Below, piece after piece: positions 1 through 7,532 of a stretch of DNA of 45,604 nucleotides; the stretch's first letter is position 1, and each line of letters begins with the position of its first letter. The notes under the pieces are model-generated. The model had not been told where the DNA came from and did no database searches. It saw only the letters and a program-made list of their open reading frames with translations. The DNA lies in assembly GCA_903842505.1 (NCBI GenBank), contig CAIMMI010000307.1:1-45604 (forward strand). The letters are read 5' to 3'. The stretch comes from an uncultured Verrucomicrobiota bacterium. GTDB lineage: Bacteria > Verrucomicrobiota > Verrucomicrobiia > Limisphaerales > UBA9464. A program made the position numbers and the translations under genes.

Positions 1-211
1 CGCGGCTGCGGGAACCGTGTCGAGGGGCACATCGGAAGGGGGTTACATCGGAGGGGGGGAATACATCGGAGAATCGGAGGAGCGGAAGGGGGAGGGTTGG
101 AGGAATGACTGGGGCGGATTTGCAGTGGCGTGTCGCATATGCGACATGCGGATGTAAATCGAAGAGGGTGACGGGTGGGTAGGTGGGGGCAGTGGAGAAG
201 CGGAGGCTGGC
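1..211. other. Gene-free start of window with short direct repeats
   Basis: No convincing coding frame is seen here. The stretch holds several copies of a short motif, ACATCGGA followed by a G run, spaced about 20 bp apart near positions 28-75. A related motif (in the other orientation) lies at about 3570-3600. The 3' end of the SUI1-domain gene on the opposite strand begins at 212. Confidence 0.5.
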
Positions 212-550
212 TCAACCGCCGGCGAAGACGGGTTGGAAGCCGGCTTCCTCGAGGATGCGCTTGATGGCCTCGCGTTGGTCGCCCTGGATCTCGATCTGGC
301 CGTCCTTGACCGTGCCGCCGGTGCCGCACGTCTTCTGCATTTTCTTGGCGAGCGCTTCCTTTTCGGGGAGTCCGATGCCGACGAAGTTCTTCACGACGGT
401 GACGGTCTTCCCACCGCGACCCGCCTTGGATCGGATGATGTCGACCCGGCCGCGGTTGCGCTTGGGCGCGGGCGGTGGGGGAAGCCCGGGCTTGCCGGGT
501 GGGAGTCCCTCGCTGTTGAGCGCGGCGAACGGATTGTTGAACTCGTCCAT
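212..550 (-). CDS. SUI1-domain translation initiation factor-like protein (YciH family)
   Basis: The 112-residue product matches the SUI1/eIF1 family known in bacteria as YciH, thought to act on the small ribosomal subunit during initiation. A Pro/Lys-rich N-terminal stretch (about residues 15-35) is followed by the SUI1 fold from about residue 40. That part has the conserved GRGGKTVTVVKNF segment and the later TCGTGGTVKDGQIEIQGD segment. The frame stays open upstream to 667, but that extension reads through a dispersed GCCCCGAAGGGGC repeat. The start MDEFNNPF at 550 is therefore preferred. The gene stands alone, with no partner nearby. The family assignment is strong; the cellular role in bacteria is poorly established. 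Confidence 0.9.
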   Translation of the reverse strand: MDEFNNPFAALNSEGLPPGKPGLPPPPAPKRNRGRVDIIRSKAGRGGKTVTVVKNFVGIGLPEKEALAKKMQKTCGTGGTVKDGQIEIQGDQREAIKRILEEAGFQPVFAGG

Positions 551-615
551 GCGGGGGAAGGATGGCTTCGCCGGGGGGAGTTTCCAGTTCCCAGTTTTCG
601 ACGTTCCGTGCTCGT

Positions 616-700
616 GCCCCGAAGGGGCAACAGGTGAAAGCCCGGGGTGGAACCCCGGGGACCACACAGCGTGAGGTCCCCGTTCGCCCCGTTGGGGCTC
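616..700. repeat. Dispersed GCCCCGAAGGGGC / CCCGGGGTGGAACCCCGGG repeat
   Basis: The stretch contains two adjacent palindromes: GCCCCGAAGGGGC at 616-628 and a CCCGGGGTGGAACCCCGGGG hairpin at about 641-660. A CGCCCCGTTGGGGC palindrome follows. It reads as a compact mobile or REP-like intergenic element, not as coding sequence. It lies directly upstream of the SUI1-domain gene and is responsible for that gene's spurious open N-terminal extension. Confidence 0.6.
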
Positions 701-729
701 ACTCCACGTCGTCTGCTACCCAGCTTGCA

Positions 730-877
730 GTAGCCGACGACGTCAGGAGGCGGACGGGGATCCTGCCTCGTGACCTCGACAGCTACGGAACCAGCGGACG
801 ACCTGAGTAGGCTGACGGAAGCCCCGCCTCGTCACCTCGTCGGCTACGGAGGTAGCCGACGACGTCAGGAGGCGGAC
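730..877. repeat. Palindromic GTAGCCGACGACGTCAGGAG repeat cluster
   Basis: A 26-bp unit beginning GTAGCCGACGACGTC occurs identically at 730-755 and 852-877. An inverted, slightly diverged partner (CCGCCTCGTCACCTCGTCGGCTAC) sits at about 824-847, immediately before the second copy, so 824-877 can fold into a long hairpin. This is a REP-like palindromic element. The gene-free interval 551-969 consists almost entirely of this and neighbouring repeats. Confidence 0.75.
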
Positions 878-882
878 CCATC

Positions 883-918
883 CGGCCTTGAAACTTGAAA
901 CTTGGAACTCCGAACTCC
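883..918. repeat. Partial copy of the GAAACTTGAAACTTGG dispersed repeat
   Basis: The segment CCTTGAAACTTGAAACTTGG followed by AACTCCGAACTCC belongs to the same family as the longer copies near 5.0 and 21.1 kb. It overlaps a TTG-initiated extension of the serine acetyltransferase frame, which argues against a start at 895 for that gene. Confidence 0.7.
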
Positions 919-969
919 GGAACAACTGGCGATGTGACAACGGGCTGGGGGGCTGTGATAGTGGGGCCC

Positions 970-1887
970 GTGAATTTTCCGGTTACGGAGCTCACCGATG
1001 CGTTGTTGGTCAGCTATCGTCGGCATGGTGGAATCAACCATGTTGACGGGGCGAACCTGCCGTCGCGGGGCGTGGTGGTGGAGATTGCGAAGGACCTGTT
1101 GCGGTTGCTGTTCCCGGGGTTCTTCGATGACAAGGTCGTGCATTCGTCGGAGTTGAAGGCGGAGACGGCGCTGCTGATGGATTCGGTAGGCGGCCGGCTG
1201 GAGGACGAGGTCTGCAAGAGCCTGAGCTGTTTCCAGTGCCCGGATCCGGCGGTGGCGGATCCGCGGCGGGCGGCGTTCACCCTGACGACGAAGTTCCTCC
1301 GGCGGTTACCCGCGGTTCGGGAGTTGTTGCAGACGGACGTGGACGCGGCGTTCGAGGGGGATCCGGCGGCGCGGAGTCGGGAGGAGATCATCACGGCGTA
1401 CCCATTCATCGAGGCGATCGCGGTGCAGCGGTTGGCGCATGAGTTGCAGGAGGCGGGTGTGCCGCTGTTGCCACGCATGATGACCGAATGGGCGCACAGC
1501 CGGACGGGAATCGACATCCATCCGGGCGCGCGGATCGGGACGCACTTCTTCATCGACCACGGCACGGGGACGGTGATCGGGGAGACCTGCGTGATCGGGA
1601 ATCGGGTGAAGATCTTCCACGGTGTGACATTGGGCGCGACGAGCACGTCGGGCGGGCAGGCGTTGCGGGGCAAGAAGCGGCATCCGACGATCGAGGACAA
1701 CGTCACGATCTATTCGGGTGCGGTGATCCTGGGTGGGGAGACCGTGATCGGGGCGGGTTCGACGATCGGGGGGAATGTCTTCCTGTTGCAGAGCGTGCCG
1801 CCGGATTCGGTGGTGTTGAACGAAGAGATCAAGACGCGGGTGATGCCGAAGAAGAACCGGCTGGTCCCCATGGATTGGCAGATCTGA
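970..1887 (+). CDS. cysE: Serine O-acetyltransferase (EpsC-type CysE)
   Basis: Predicted to acetylate L-serine with acetyl-CoA to O-acetylserine, the first committed step of cysteine synthesis, in the cytoplasm. The product is about 305 residues. An N-terminal helical domain covers residues 1-165. The C-terminal left-handed beta-helix has hexapeptide repeats (GIDIHPGARIG, IDHGTGTVIGE, VIGNRVKIFHGVTLGA), and the histidines expected for catalysis (IDHGTG) are present. The frame is open back to a TTG at 895, but that part is the dispersed repeat. GTG at 970, or GTG at 961 with a G-rich tract upstream, is more believable; the exact start is unsure. A GNAT gene follows 14 bp downstream and is probably co-transcribed. 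No cysK lies in the window. Confidence 0.9.
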   Translation: MNFPVTELTDALLVSYRRHGGINHVDGANLPSRGVVVEIAKDLLRLLFPGFFDDKVVHSSELKAETALLMDSVGGRLEDEVCKSLSCFQCPDPAVADPRRAAFTLTTKFLRRLPAVRELLQTDVDAAFEGDPAARSREEIITAYPFIEAIAVQRLAHELQEAGVPLLPRMMTEWAHSRTGIDIHPGARIGTHFFIDHGTGTVIGETCVIGNRVKIFHGVTLGATSTSGGQALRGKKRHPTIEDNVTIYSGAVILGGETVIGAGSTIGGNVFLLQSVPPDSVVLNEEIKTRVMPKKNRLVPMDWQI

Positions 1888-1901
1888 GCGAAGGAACATT
1901 C

Positions 1902-2372
1902 ATGGAGGTGCCATTCCAGATCCGTCCTGCCCGGTTGCAGGACGCGGCGATCATTGCGGAATACAACCGTGCCCTGGCCCGGGAAACCGAGGGACGAGAC
2001 CTGGACCCGGATCGGATCGGGCCGGGGGTCGTGGCGGTTCTCGAGGATGCGACGAAGGGGCGTTACCTCGTGGCGGAACGGAACGGGAACGTGGTGGGGC
2101 AGTTGATGGTGACGTTCGAGTGGAGCGACTGGCGGAACGGGATGTTCTGGTGGATCCAGAGCGTGTACGTGGTTCCCGAGGAACGGGGCCGCGGGGTATT
2201 CGGTGCGTTGTATCGGGCGGTGGAATCCGAGGCGCGGGCGAACCCGGGGATTTGCGGCATCCGGCTCTACATGGAGCATCACAATGAGCGGGCGCGGGTG
2301 GCGTATTTGAAGTTGGGGATGAAGCAGGCCGGGTACGAGGTGTTCGAGACGGACTTCACGCGATCGGCGTGA
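1902..2372 (+). CDS. GNAT-family N-acetyltransferase
   Basis: The 156-residue product is a single GNAT domain. It has an N-terminal beta strand (FQIRPARLQDA), a central strand with WWIQSVYVVPEERGRGVFGAL, which carries the acetyl-CoA pyrophosphate-binding R-G-R-G motif at about residues 93-96, and the usual C-terminal E-N-like segment MEHHNERARVAYLKLGM. The substrate cannot be read from sequence. The ATG at 1902 has a GAAGGA ribosome-binding site just upstream, right after the cysE stop. Co-expression with cysE is likely, but a link to cysteine metabolism is only inferred from position. Confidence 0.9.
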   Translation: MEVPFQIRPARLQDAAIIAEYNRALARETEGRDLDPDRIGPGVVAVLEDATKGRYLVAERNGNVVGQLMVTFEWSDWRNGMFWWIQSVYVVPEERGRGVFGALYRAVESEARANPGICGIRLYMEHHNERARVAYLKLGMKQAGYEVFETDFTRSA

Positions 2373-2400
2373 GGTGGGAGGTGGGAGGTGGGAGGTGATC
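2373..2400. repeat. GTGGGAG short tandem repeat
   Basis: Three to four copies of GTGGGAG-type units follow the GNAT stop codon. They are simple tandem sequence with no coding or terminator structure. Confidence 0.6.
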
Positions 2401-2446
2401 CAACCCGGACCGATGGAAACTTCGGCGGGGGGAGTTGCCTCTCGAA

Positions 2447-3397
2447 TCACTGGATTGGGTCGAGTCGCCAAAAGCGTGCTTCTGCGGTGCGGATCGAGAC
2501 GGGCGCGGAGAACTCTCCACCGGTGCCCGTGACAATGCCGCCGTGGTCGGTCCAGGCCTTGAGGTCGGTGGACCACTGGAGTCGGTAGTTCTGGCCCGGG
2601 ACTGTCTGGAAATGGAGTTCGATGGCGGGGCTGACGGTGAGTCGATCGTCGATCTGGCGGAGGCGGGCGACCTCGGAGGAACTGAGGGGGCGGTCGAAGA
2701 TCAGCATTTCGTCGATGGCGCCCTGGAAGGCGTAGGGGTAGGCAGTCTGGCCGCCGACGAAGTAACCCACATTCATCCCGATCCCAAATTGGTGCTGGGC
2801 GGCCAGCCCTCCGGAGACGCGGAGGTAGGGAAGTTGGGTGGACTTCACCAGGATGCCGTCGTGATAGATCAAGCAGGTGCCAACGTTGGAACCTTCCGGG
2901 GCTTCGAAGGTGACTGCAACGTGGCTTCAGGTGCCGACGGAGAGAAGGGCGCCCGTAGTGACGGATCCCCAGTTCGGGGCGGCGGCTTCGTTCCACAGTT
3001 GGACCATGATCGTGCCCTGATAGATCGAAACGTGGCCCGATAGGCCAGCGTTGCCTTCCGAATAGAAATTGCCGGGGAATGCCGGGGACAGGTTGTCGGG
3101 GCGGACCCACGCGGCCCAGCTCCATGCCTTCCGGTTCTTGAGGAAGTCGGTGGTCTTGGAGCCGACGAACCCGCTGCCGGTGGCGAGGAGCGCCTCGCGG
3201 GGATTGCCGAAGCGGTCGGGCGCGAAGTTTGCCGTCCTGGCTTCGAGGCCGGGCGTGGCGCGGGCGGCGTTGTGGACGAAGCCGGCGAAGCGGAAGTCAG
3301 CGAGAAGGCCCGAGGGCAACTGGGCCTGAAGATCGACGGAAGCAACCACTGTTGCGAACAGGGCGGCGATGATCTGGTCGAGTCTACGGGACTTCAT
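2447..3397 (-). pseudogene. LamG-domain exported protein interrupted by one in-frame TGA
   Basis: Two segments in the same frame (3397-2927 and 2872-2447) together encode a 316-codon LamG/concanavalin A-like protein. It has a signal peptide (MKSRRLDQIIAALFATVV...LQAQ). The LamG jelly roll contains SWAAWVRPD, and a C-terminal segment typical of verrucomicrobial exported proteins contains GQNYRLQWSTDLKAW. At 2929-2927 the reading is SVGT-stop-SHVAVTF. LamG proteins normally have W-x-H-V-A-V-T here, so TGG has become TGA. No frameshift is involved. The gene is therefore a recent nonsense pseudogene, a read-through gene, or carries a sequencing error. LamG domains usually bind glycans or act as adhesive modules on the cell surface. 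Confidence 0.8.
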
Positions 3398-3469
3398 GCT
3401 GCGAAGAGTTCGACCTCTTGGGATTCAAACTTCAAGAGGCAAGGGGCGCGGAGCGGGGGAGGTTTTCCC

Positions 3470-3507
3470 GCAGGGGCGCAGGGGCGCAGGGGCGCAGGGG
3501 CGCAGAG
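3470..3507. repeat. 8-bp minisatellite CGCAGGGG
   Basis: About four to five head-to-tail copies of CGCAGGGG lie upstream of the LamG gene. The interval 3398-3693 contains this repeat, a fragment of the ACTTCAAG-type dispersed repeat at about 3420-3440 and, at about 3575-3615, short inverted ACATCGGA-like motifs. Confidence 0.75.
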
Positions 3508-3693
3508 GGCAACAAGGACGTCACCGCCCCAGAGGAAATTCCGCTTCTCCGCGCCTCTGATGTTGTCCCCTTCGATGTGGCTTCCTCCGATGTCCCCATC
3601 AGAACCGATGGGAATCGTCGGTGGGCTTGCGTATGGGGACAAGTTGGCGAGTGACCTCGGAAGGGTTGCGGGATAGAAGGAAGGCCATCCTCT

Positions 3694-4905
3694 ATGGCAA
3701 CGATTGCAGTACTGGGAACTTTCGACACGAAGGGCGATGAGCATGGTTACGTGGCATCGCTGATCCGGCAGCGCGGGCATCAGGTTTTGCTGGTGGACGT
3801 GGGCACACTGGAAGCGCCGCGGTTGGCGGCGGATGTGTCCCGGGAGGTGGTTGCCCAGGCGGCGGGCGCGGATCTGGCGGCGATCGTTGCCCGGCGGGAT
3901 CGCGGTGAGGCGGTCGCCGTCATGACGAAGGGTGCGCCCCTCGTGCTGGCTGGATTGCAGCGCGAGGGTCGGATCGATGGGCTGATTTCGCTGGGCGGCG
4001 GAGGTGGGACAGCGATCTGCACGTCGGCGATGCGGGCGCTTCCGGTGGGTTTCCCGAAATTGATGGTGTCGACACTCGCGAGCGGCAACACGGCGCCCTA
4101 CGTGGGCGTGAAGGACATCGTGATGATGCCGAGCGTGGTGGACGTGGCGGGGTTGAACCGGCTTTCGCGGAAACTGCTGGCGCAGGCGGCGGGGGCCATC
4201 TGCGGAATGGTCGAGGCGAAGGTGCCGTCGGGCGCGGAGGACAAGCCGGTGATCGTGGCGTCGCAGTTCGGGAACACGACGCCGTGCGTGACGCGGGCGC
4301 GTCAGTTGCTGGAGGAGGCTGGGTTCGAGGTCATGATCTTTGCGGCCACGGGCACGGGAGGTCGGACGTTGGAGTCGCTGGTGGAGTCGGGGATTGTGTC
4401 GGGGGTGCTGGACATCACGACGACGGAGTGGGCGGACGAGTTGGCGGGTGGCGTCCTGACGGCGGGGCCGACGCGGCTGGATGCGGCCTCGAAGGGGGGC
4501 GTACCGGCGATCGTGACGCCGGGTTGCCTGGACATGGTGAACTTCGGCGAACCCGCGTCGGTGCCCGCGCGGTATGCGGGTCGGCGGTTCTATCATCACA
4601 ATGCGCAAGTGACCTTGATGCGCACGAATCCGGAGGAATGCGCGGAGTTGGGGCGGATCCTGGCGGCGAAGTGCAATCAGTCGACGGGGCCGGTGACGGT
4701 GCTGTTTCCGTTGGGCGGGATCAGCGTCATCAGTGCGCCGGGGCAGCCATTCCACTGGCCGGAGGCGGATGCGGCGTTGTTTGGGGAGTGGCGGAAGCAT
4801 CTGCGGTCGGGCATCCGGGTCGTGGAGTATCCGGGCAACATCAATGATCCGGCCTTTGCGGAACTGTGCGTGCGGGAGTTGGTGGCGGCCATTGGGCGGA
4901 AGTGA
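3694..4905 (+). CDS. Tm-1-like ATP-binding domain protein (UPF0261)
   Basis: The 403-residue product matches the Tm-1-like/UPF0261 family over its whole length. The plant founder member, Tm-1, inhibits tobamovirus replication protein; the bacterial members have no settled function. Landmarks are the N-terminal LGTFDTKGDEHGYV, a glycine-rich ISLGGGGGTAICT loop at about residues 97-109, the STLASGNTAPYVGVKDI segment, and the C-terminal half with ATGTGGRTLESLV and MRTNPEE. A GAAGGAAGG ribosome-binding site precedes the ATG. It appears to be a single-gene unit. A role in aromatic or gallate-type metabolism has been suggested for relatives, but nothing nearby supports it here. Confidence 0.93.
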   Translation: MATIAVLGTFDTKGDEHGYVASLIRQRGHQVLLVDVGTLEAPRLAADVSREVVAQAAGADLAAIVARRDRGEAVAVMTKGAPLVLAGLQREGRIDGLISLGGGGGTAICTSAMRALPVGFPKLMVSTLASGNTAPYVGVKDIVMMPSVVDVAGLNRLSRKLLAQAAGAICGMVEAKVPSGAEDKPVIVASQFGNTTPCVTRARQLLEEAGFEVMIFAATGTGGRTLESLVESGIVSGVLDITTTEWADELAGGVLTAGPTRLDAASKGGVPAIVTPGCLDMVNFGEPASVPARYAGRRFYHHNAQVTLMRTNPEECAELGRILAAKCNQSTGPVTVLFPLGGISVISAPGQPFHWPEADAALFGEWRKHLRSGIRVVEYPGNINDPAFAELCVRELVAAIGRK

Positions 4906-4935
4906 GTGGGTGGGGCGCATCTGGACACAGCCCCC

Positions 4936-5086
4936 AGCGAAGGTTGGGGCGAGGGTCCTCACGAGCCGCGTCGGAGTCCCAAGTTTCAAGATTCAAGTTT
5001 CAAGGCCGGCTCCCGCTTCAAACTTGAAACTTCAAACTCCGAACTCTGGATCGGCTCGACGGAGTCTCGCCCCACCCGTTTCGGCA
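4936..5086 (-). repeat. ~150-bp dispersed repeat, copy A (inverted)
   Basis: Read on the minus strand, this segment runs GGTGGGGCGAGAC, CGTCGAGC, GAGTTCG, AAGTTTGAAG, then a 33-bp core starting CCTTGAAACTTGAATCTTG, and ends CTCGTGAGGAC. The same order and near-identical bases occur on the plus strand at 21096-21250. The 33-bp core is identical in both. No coding function is evident. It occupies most of the 236-bp gap between the Tm-1-like gene and the RodZ-like gene. Confidence 0.8.
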
Positions 5087-5141
5087 TCCGTTGTGAAGCC
5101 GGGATTGCTTCGGCGGGTGCGGAAGCGGTACCAAGGGGCCC

Positions 5142-5666
5142 ATGCCGAGTGTAGGGGAGCAATTGCGCCAGGGCCGTGAGAGTCGACAACTGAGCGTCTC
5201 GGAGGTGGCCAATTCGACGAACATCAAGTCGGACTATATCCGCGCGATGGAGGAGGGAGACTGGAGCGCATTCAGCGCGCCGGTTTACATCAAGGGGTTT
5301 GTACGGACCTACTCGACGCACCTGAAGCTCGACGTGGGATCGGTGGTGGAGCAATTGGAGGCCGAGTTGCGGGCGCATCCGGACCTCTCGGAGCCACCCT
5401 CCCTGACCGGCCGTCGACGAGGGGTGGTTGACTGGGTGATGCTCCAGTTTTCGCGGGTTCGGTGGGTGATTGTGTTCCCGGTGATGGTGGGCTTGGGCGT
5501 GATTGTCGCCGGTTACTTTGGGTTGAAGGTGTGGAAGCAGCAGCAGGGTAGTCCGGCTGCGTCGGGCACGCTGGGTAGCGGCTTGCAGCAACGCGGTCGA
5601 CCGGGTGTGCCGACGACGTTGCCCCTGCCCACGAATGCGCCGGTTCCAGTCCGGCAGGGGCGGTAA
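5142..5666 (+). CDS. RodZ-like HTH membrane protein
   Basis: The 174-residue protein has an N-terminal Cro/RodZ-type helix-turn-helix at residues 1-70 (GEQLRQGRESRQLSVSEVA, DYIRAMEEGDW, YIKGFVRTYS). A short linker follows, then one membrane segment at about residues 108-128 (WVIVFPVMVGLGVIVAGYF) and a short Pro/Thr-rich periplasmic tail. RodZ links MreB to the cell-wall elongation machinery. This protein lacks the longer beta-sandwich domain of classical RodZ, as many short relatives do. AAGGGG lies 4 bp before the ATG. The DegT aminotransferase follows on the same strand 63 bp downstream. Confidence 0.8.
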   Translation: MPSVGEQLRQGRESRQLSVSEVANSTNIKSDYIRAMEEGDWSAFSAPVYIKGFVRTYSTHLKLDVGSVVEQLEAELRAHPDLSEPPSLTGRRRGVVDWVMLQFSRVRWVIVFPVMVGLGVIVAGYFGLKVWKQQQGSPAASGTLGSGLQQRGRPGVPTTLPLPTNAPVPVRQGR

Positions 5667-5729
5667 GCGCGGCAGGACCTTGAAGATTTGCTTCGTCGGG
5701 CGGGGGCGACGGTTTACCACTGCGGGCCG

Positions 5730-6830
5730 ATGCAGGTTCCGTTCTTGAACCCGGGTGCGCAGACGCTGGCGCTGCGCGCGGAGTTGATCCAGGCACTGAC
5801 CGAAGTGCTGGATCGTGGACATTTCATCCTCGGCCCGCAGGTGGCGGCCCTGGAGCAGGAGATTGCTGCCTTTGTGGGGGCTGGGTTGGGCGTGGGGGTA
5901 AACTCCGGTTCGGATGCCTTGACGCTGGCCTTGCGTGCGCTGGACGTGGGTCCGGGTGATGAGGTGATCACCACCCCGTTCACGTACATCGCGCCGGCGG
6001 AATCCGTGATCCAGGTCGGCGCCAGGTTGGTGTTTGCGGACATTGATCCCCGGACGTTCACGCTGGATGTCGCCGACGTGGCCCGGCGGATCACCCCCCG
6101 AACGAAAGCGATCCTCCCCGTTCACCTGTTCGGGCAGGCGGCGAATCTGGATGCCCTGCTGCCCCTCGCCCGGGAACGCGGAATCCGGATCGTCGAAGAT
6201 TGCGCCCAGGCCATTGGCGCCACCTGGCGCGGACGAGGGCTCGGATCCATCGGCGACATTGGGTGCTTCAGTTTCTATCCGACCAAGAATCTCGGTGCCG
6301 ACGGGGATGGCGGGATGTGTGTGACGTCCGATGAAGGGCTTTCAAAGAAGCTGCGCATGCTCCGGGTGCACGGGATCGAGAAGCGCTATTTCCACGACCT
6401 GCACGGCTACAATTCGCGCCTCGATGAAATGCAGGCAGCGATCGTGCGGGTGAAGCTGCCGCACCTGAAGCGCTGGACGGAACGGCGAGGGGAAATCGCG
6501 GCGCGGTACTCGGCCGGGCTTGCCGGGTTGCCGGTGGAGCTTCCGGTCACATCCGAGGGCAATGCCCATTGCTGGCACGTGTACGCCTTGTTGAGTGATC
6601 GGCGCGACGCCTTGCAGGGGCACCTGGCGGCGAACGGGGTGCCGACGCTCATCTACTATCCGCAGCCGTTGCACCTCCAGAAGTGCTATGCGGATGTCGG
6701 CTGGAAGGTCGGGGACTATCCGGTGGCCGAGTCGGTATCGAGCCGCATCCTGCCCTTGCCGATGTACCCGGAGTTGAGCGATGCGCAGGTGGATCACGTC
6801 ATCGGGGTGATCCGCGGATTCCACGGATAG
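5730..6830 (+). CDS. DegT/DnrJ/EryC1/StrS-family sugar aminotransferase
   Basis: The 366-residue PLP enzyme is predicted to transaminate a nucleotide-linked keto-sugar. This usually feeds O-antigen, capsule or glycan synthesis. Landmarks are NSGSDAL (PLP phosphate binding, about residues 58-64), PFTYIAPAES, EDCAQAIGA (D157 and Q160 around the cofactor), and SFYPTKNLGADGDGG with the Schiff-base lysine at residue 186. The C-terminal domain has NSRLDEMQAAIV and HCWHVYALL. The frame extends upstream to 5688, but MQVPFLNPG at 5730 is the typical family start. No other nucleotide-sugar gene is adjacent, so the substrate is unknown. It converges on the DUF2959 gene with an 8-bp gap and no visible terminator. 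Confidence 0.93.
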   Translation: MQVPFLNPGAQTLALRAELIQALTEVLDRGHFILGPQVAALEQEIAAFVGAGLGVGVNSGSDALTLALRALDVGPGDEVITTPFTYIAPAESVIQVGARLVFADIDPRTFTLDVADVARRITPRTKAILPVHLFGQAANLDALLPLARERGIRIVEDCAQAIGATWRGRGLGSIGDIGCFSFYPTKNLGADGDGGMCVTSDEGLSKKLRMLRVHGIEKRYFHDLHGYNSRLDEMQAAIVRVKLPHLKRWTERRGEIAARYSAGLAGLPVELPVTSEGNAHCWHVYALLSDRRDALQGHLAANGVPTLIYYPQPLHLQKCYADVGWKVGDYPVAESVSSRILPLPMYPELSDAQVDHVIGVIRGFHG

Positions 6831-6838
6831 GGAACTGA

Positions 6839-7519
6839 CTACTGAAGCGTCTTGATGAATGCGTCGGCCTCGGAGATCGAGGCGTTCATCTGCTTCAGGA
6901 GATTGTCGATCTGGGTGGTGATCTGGCTGGCCTCGCCCTTGAGGGACGCGATGGCGGCGGCGTTGAGGTTGTGCTTGAGGAAAAGGACGTGCTCGGAGAG
7001 GGACTTGAGCACGGGTTCCATGGTGGCCTCGGCGTTGCGGAGGGCGGAGGCGAGCTGGGAATAGCGGGCGCGGGTTTCGGAGAGTTGGCGCCGGCTTTCG
7101 GAGGCGAAGGTGGGATTGGAGAACTGGCTGATCTCCTTTTCCCATTCGGTGAAGAGGTCGTTGGCGACCTGTTCCATGTCCCGGATGCGTTTGCGGACGT
7201 CGCCGGCCTGGGCGTTGCAGGAGTCGAGGTCGGACTTGAGCTTGCCGTACTTGGATTCGAGAGCGGAGCCCTGGGCGCCGTACATCTCCTTCATCCGGGT
7301 GAGGGCGTCCTTGAACTCGACCTGGGCCTCCTTCTGTTCGTCCCGGGCGTTGACGACGGCGCGCTTGAGGAGGTCGCGTTTCTCGACGCCGAACTTCTCC
7401 ATCGTGGCGTAGTAGACGGACTGGCAGCCGGAGAACGGGGCGAAAGCCGCGACGGCCAGCAGTGCGGCGAGGCTGGCGGCAAAGGACTGCTTGGCCGGAA
7501 TGCGGTTCGTGGAATGCAT
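6839..7519 (-). CDS. DUF2959-family lipoprotein
   Basis: The 226-residue product begins with a signal peptide ending in a lipobox-like FSGC, with the lipidated cysteine at about residue 32. The mature part is almost wholly helical and coiled-coil (YYATMEKFGVEKRDLLKRAV, then repeated heptad-like stretches to the C terminus). This is the pattern of the DUF2959 family, which has no known function. It is probably membrane-anchored in the periplasm. The squalene-hopene cyclase gene lies 13 bp upstream on the same strand, so the two may be co-transcribed; this is only positional evidence for a membrane-related role. Confidence 0.85.
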   Translation of the reverse strand: MHSTNRIPAKQSFAASLAALLAVAAFAPFSGCQSVYYATMEKFGVEKRDLLKRAVVNARDEQKEAQVEFKDALTRMKEMYGAQGSALESKYGKLKSDLDSCNAQAGDVRKRIRDMEQVANDLFTEWEKEISQFSNPTFASESRRQLSETRARYSQLASALRNAEATMEPVLKSLSEHVLFLKHNLNAAAIASLKGEASQITTQIDNLLKQMNASISEADAFIKTLQ

Positions 7520-7532
7520 GGGGGCGAGCGGG

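Noticed and set aside
3470-3507. CRISPR-like array
   Set aside because: The 8-bp units are perfectly head-to-tail with no spacers. The 170-bp repeats at 40517 also lack spacers, and no cas gene is present.
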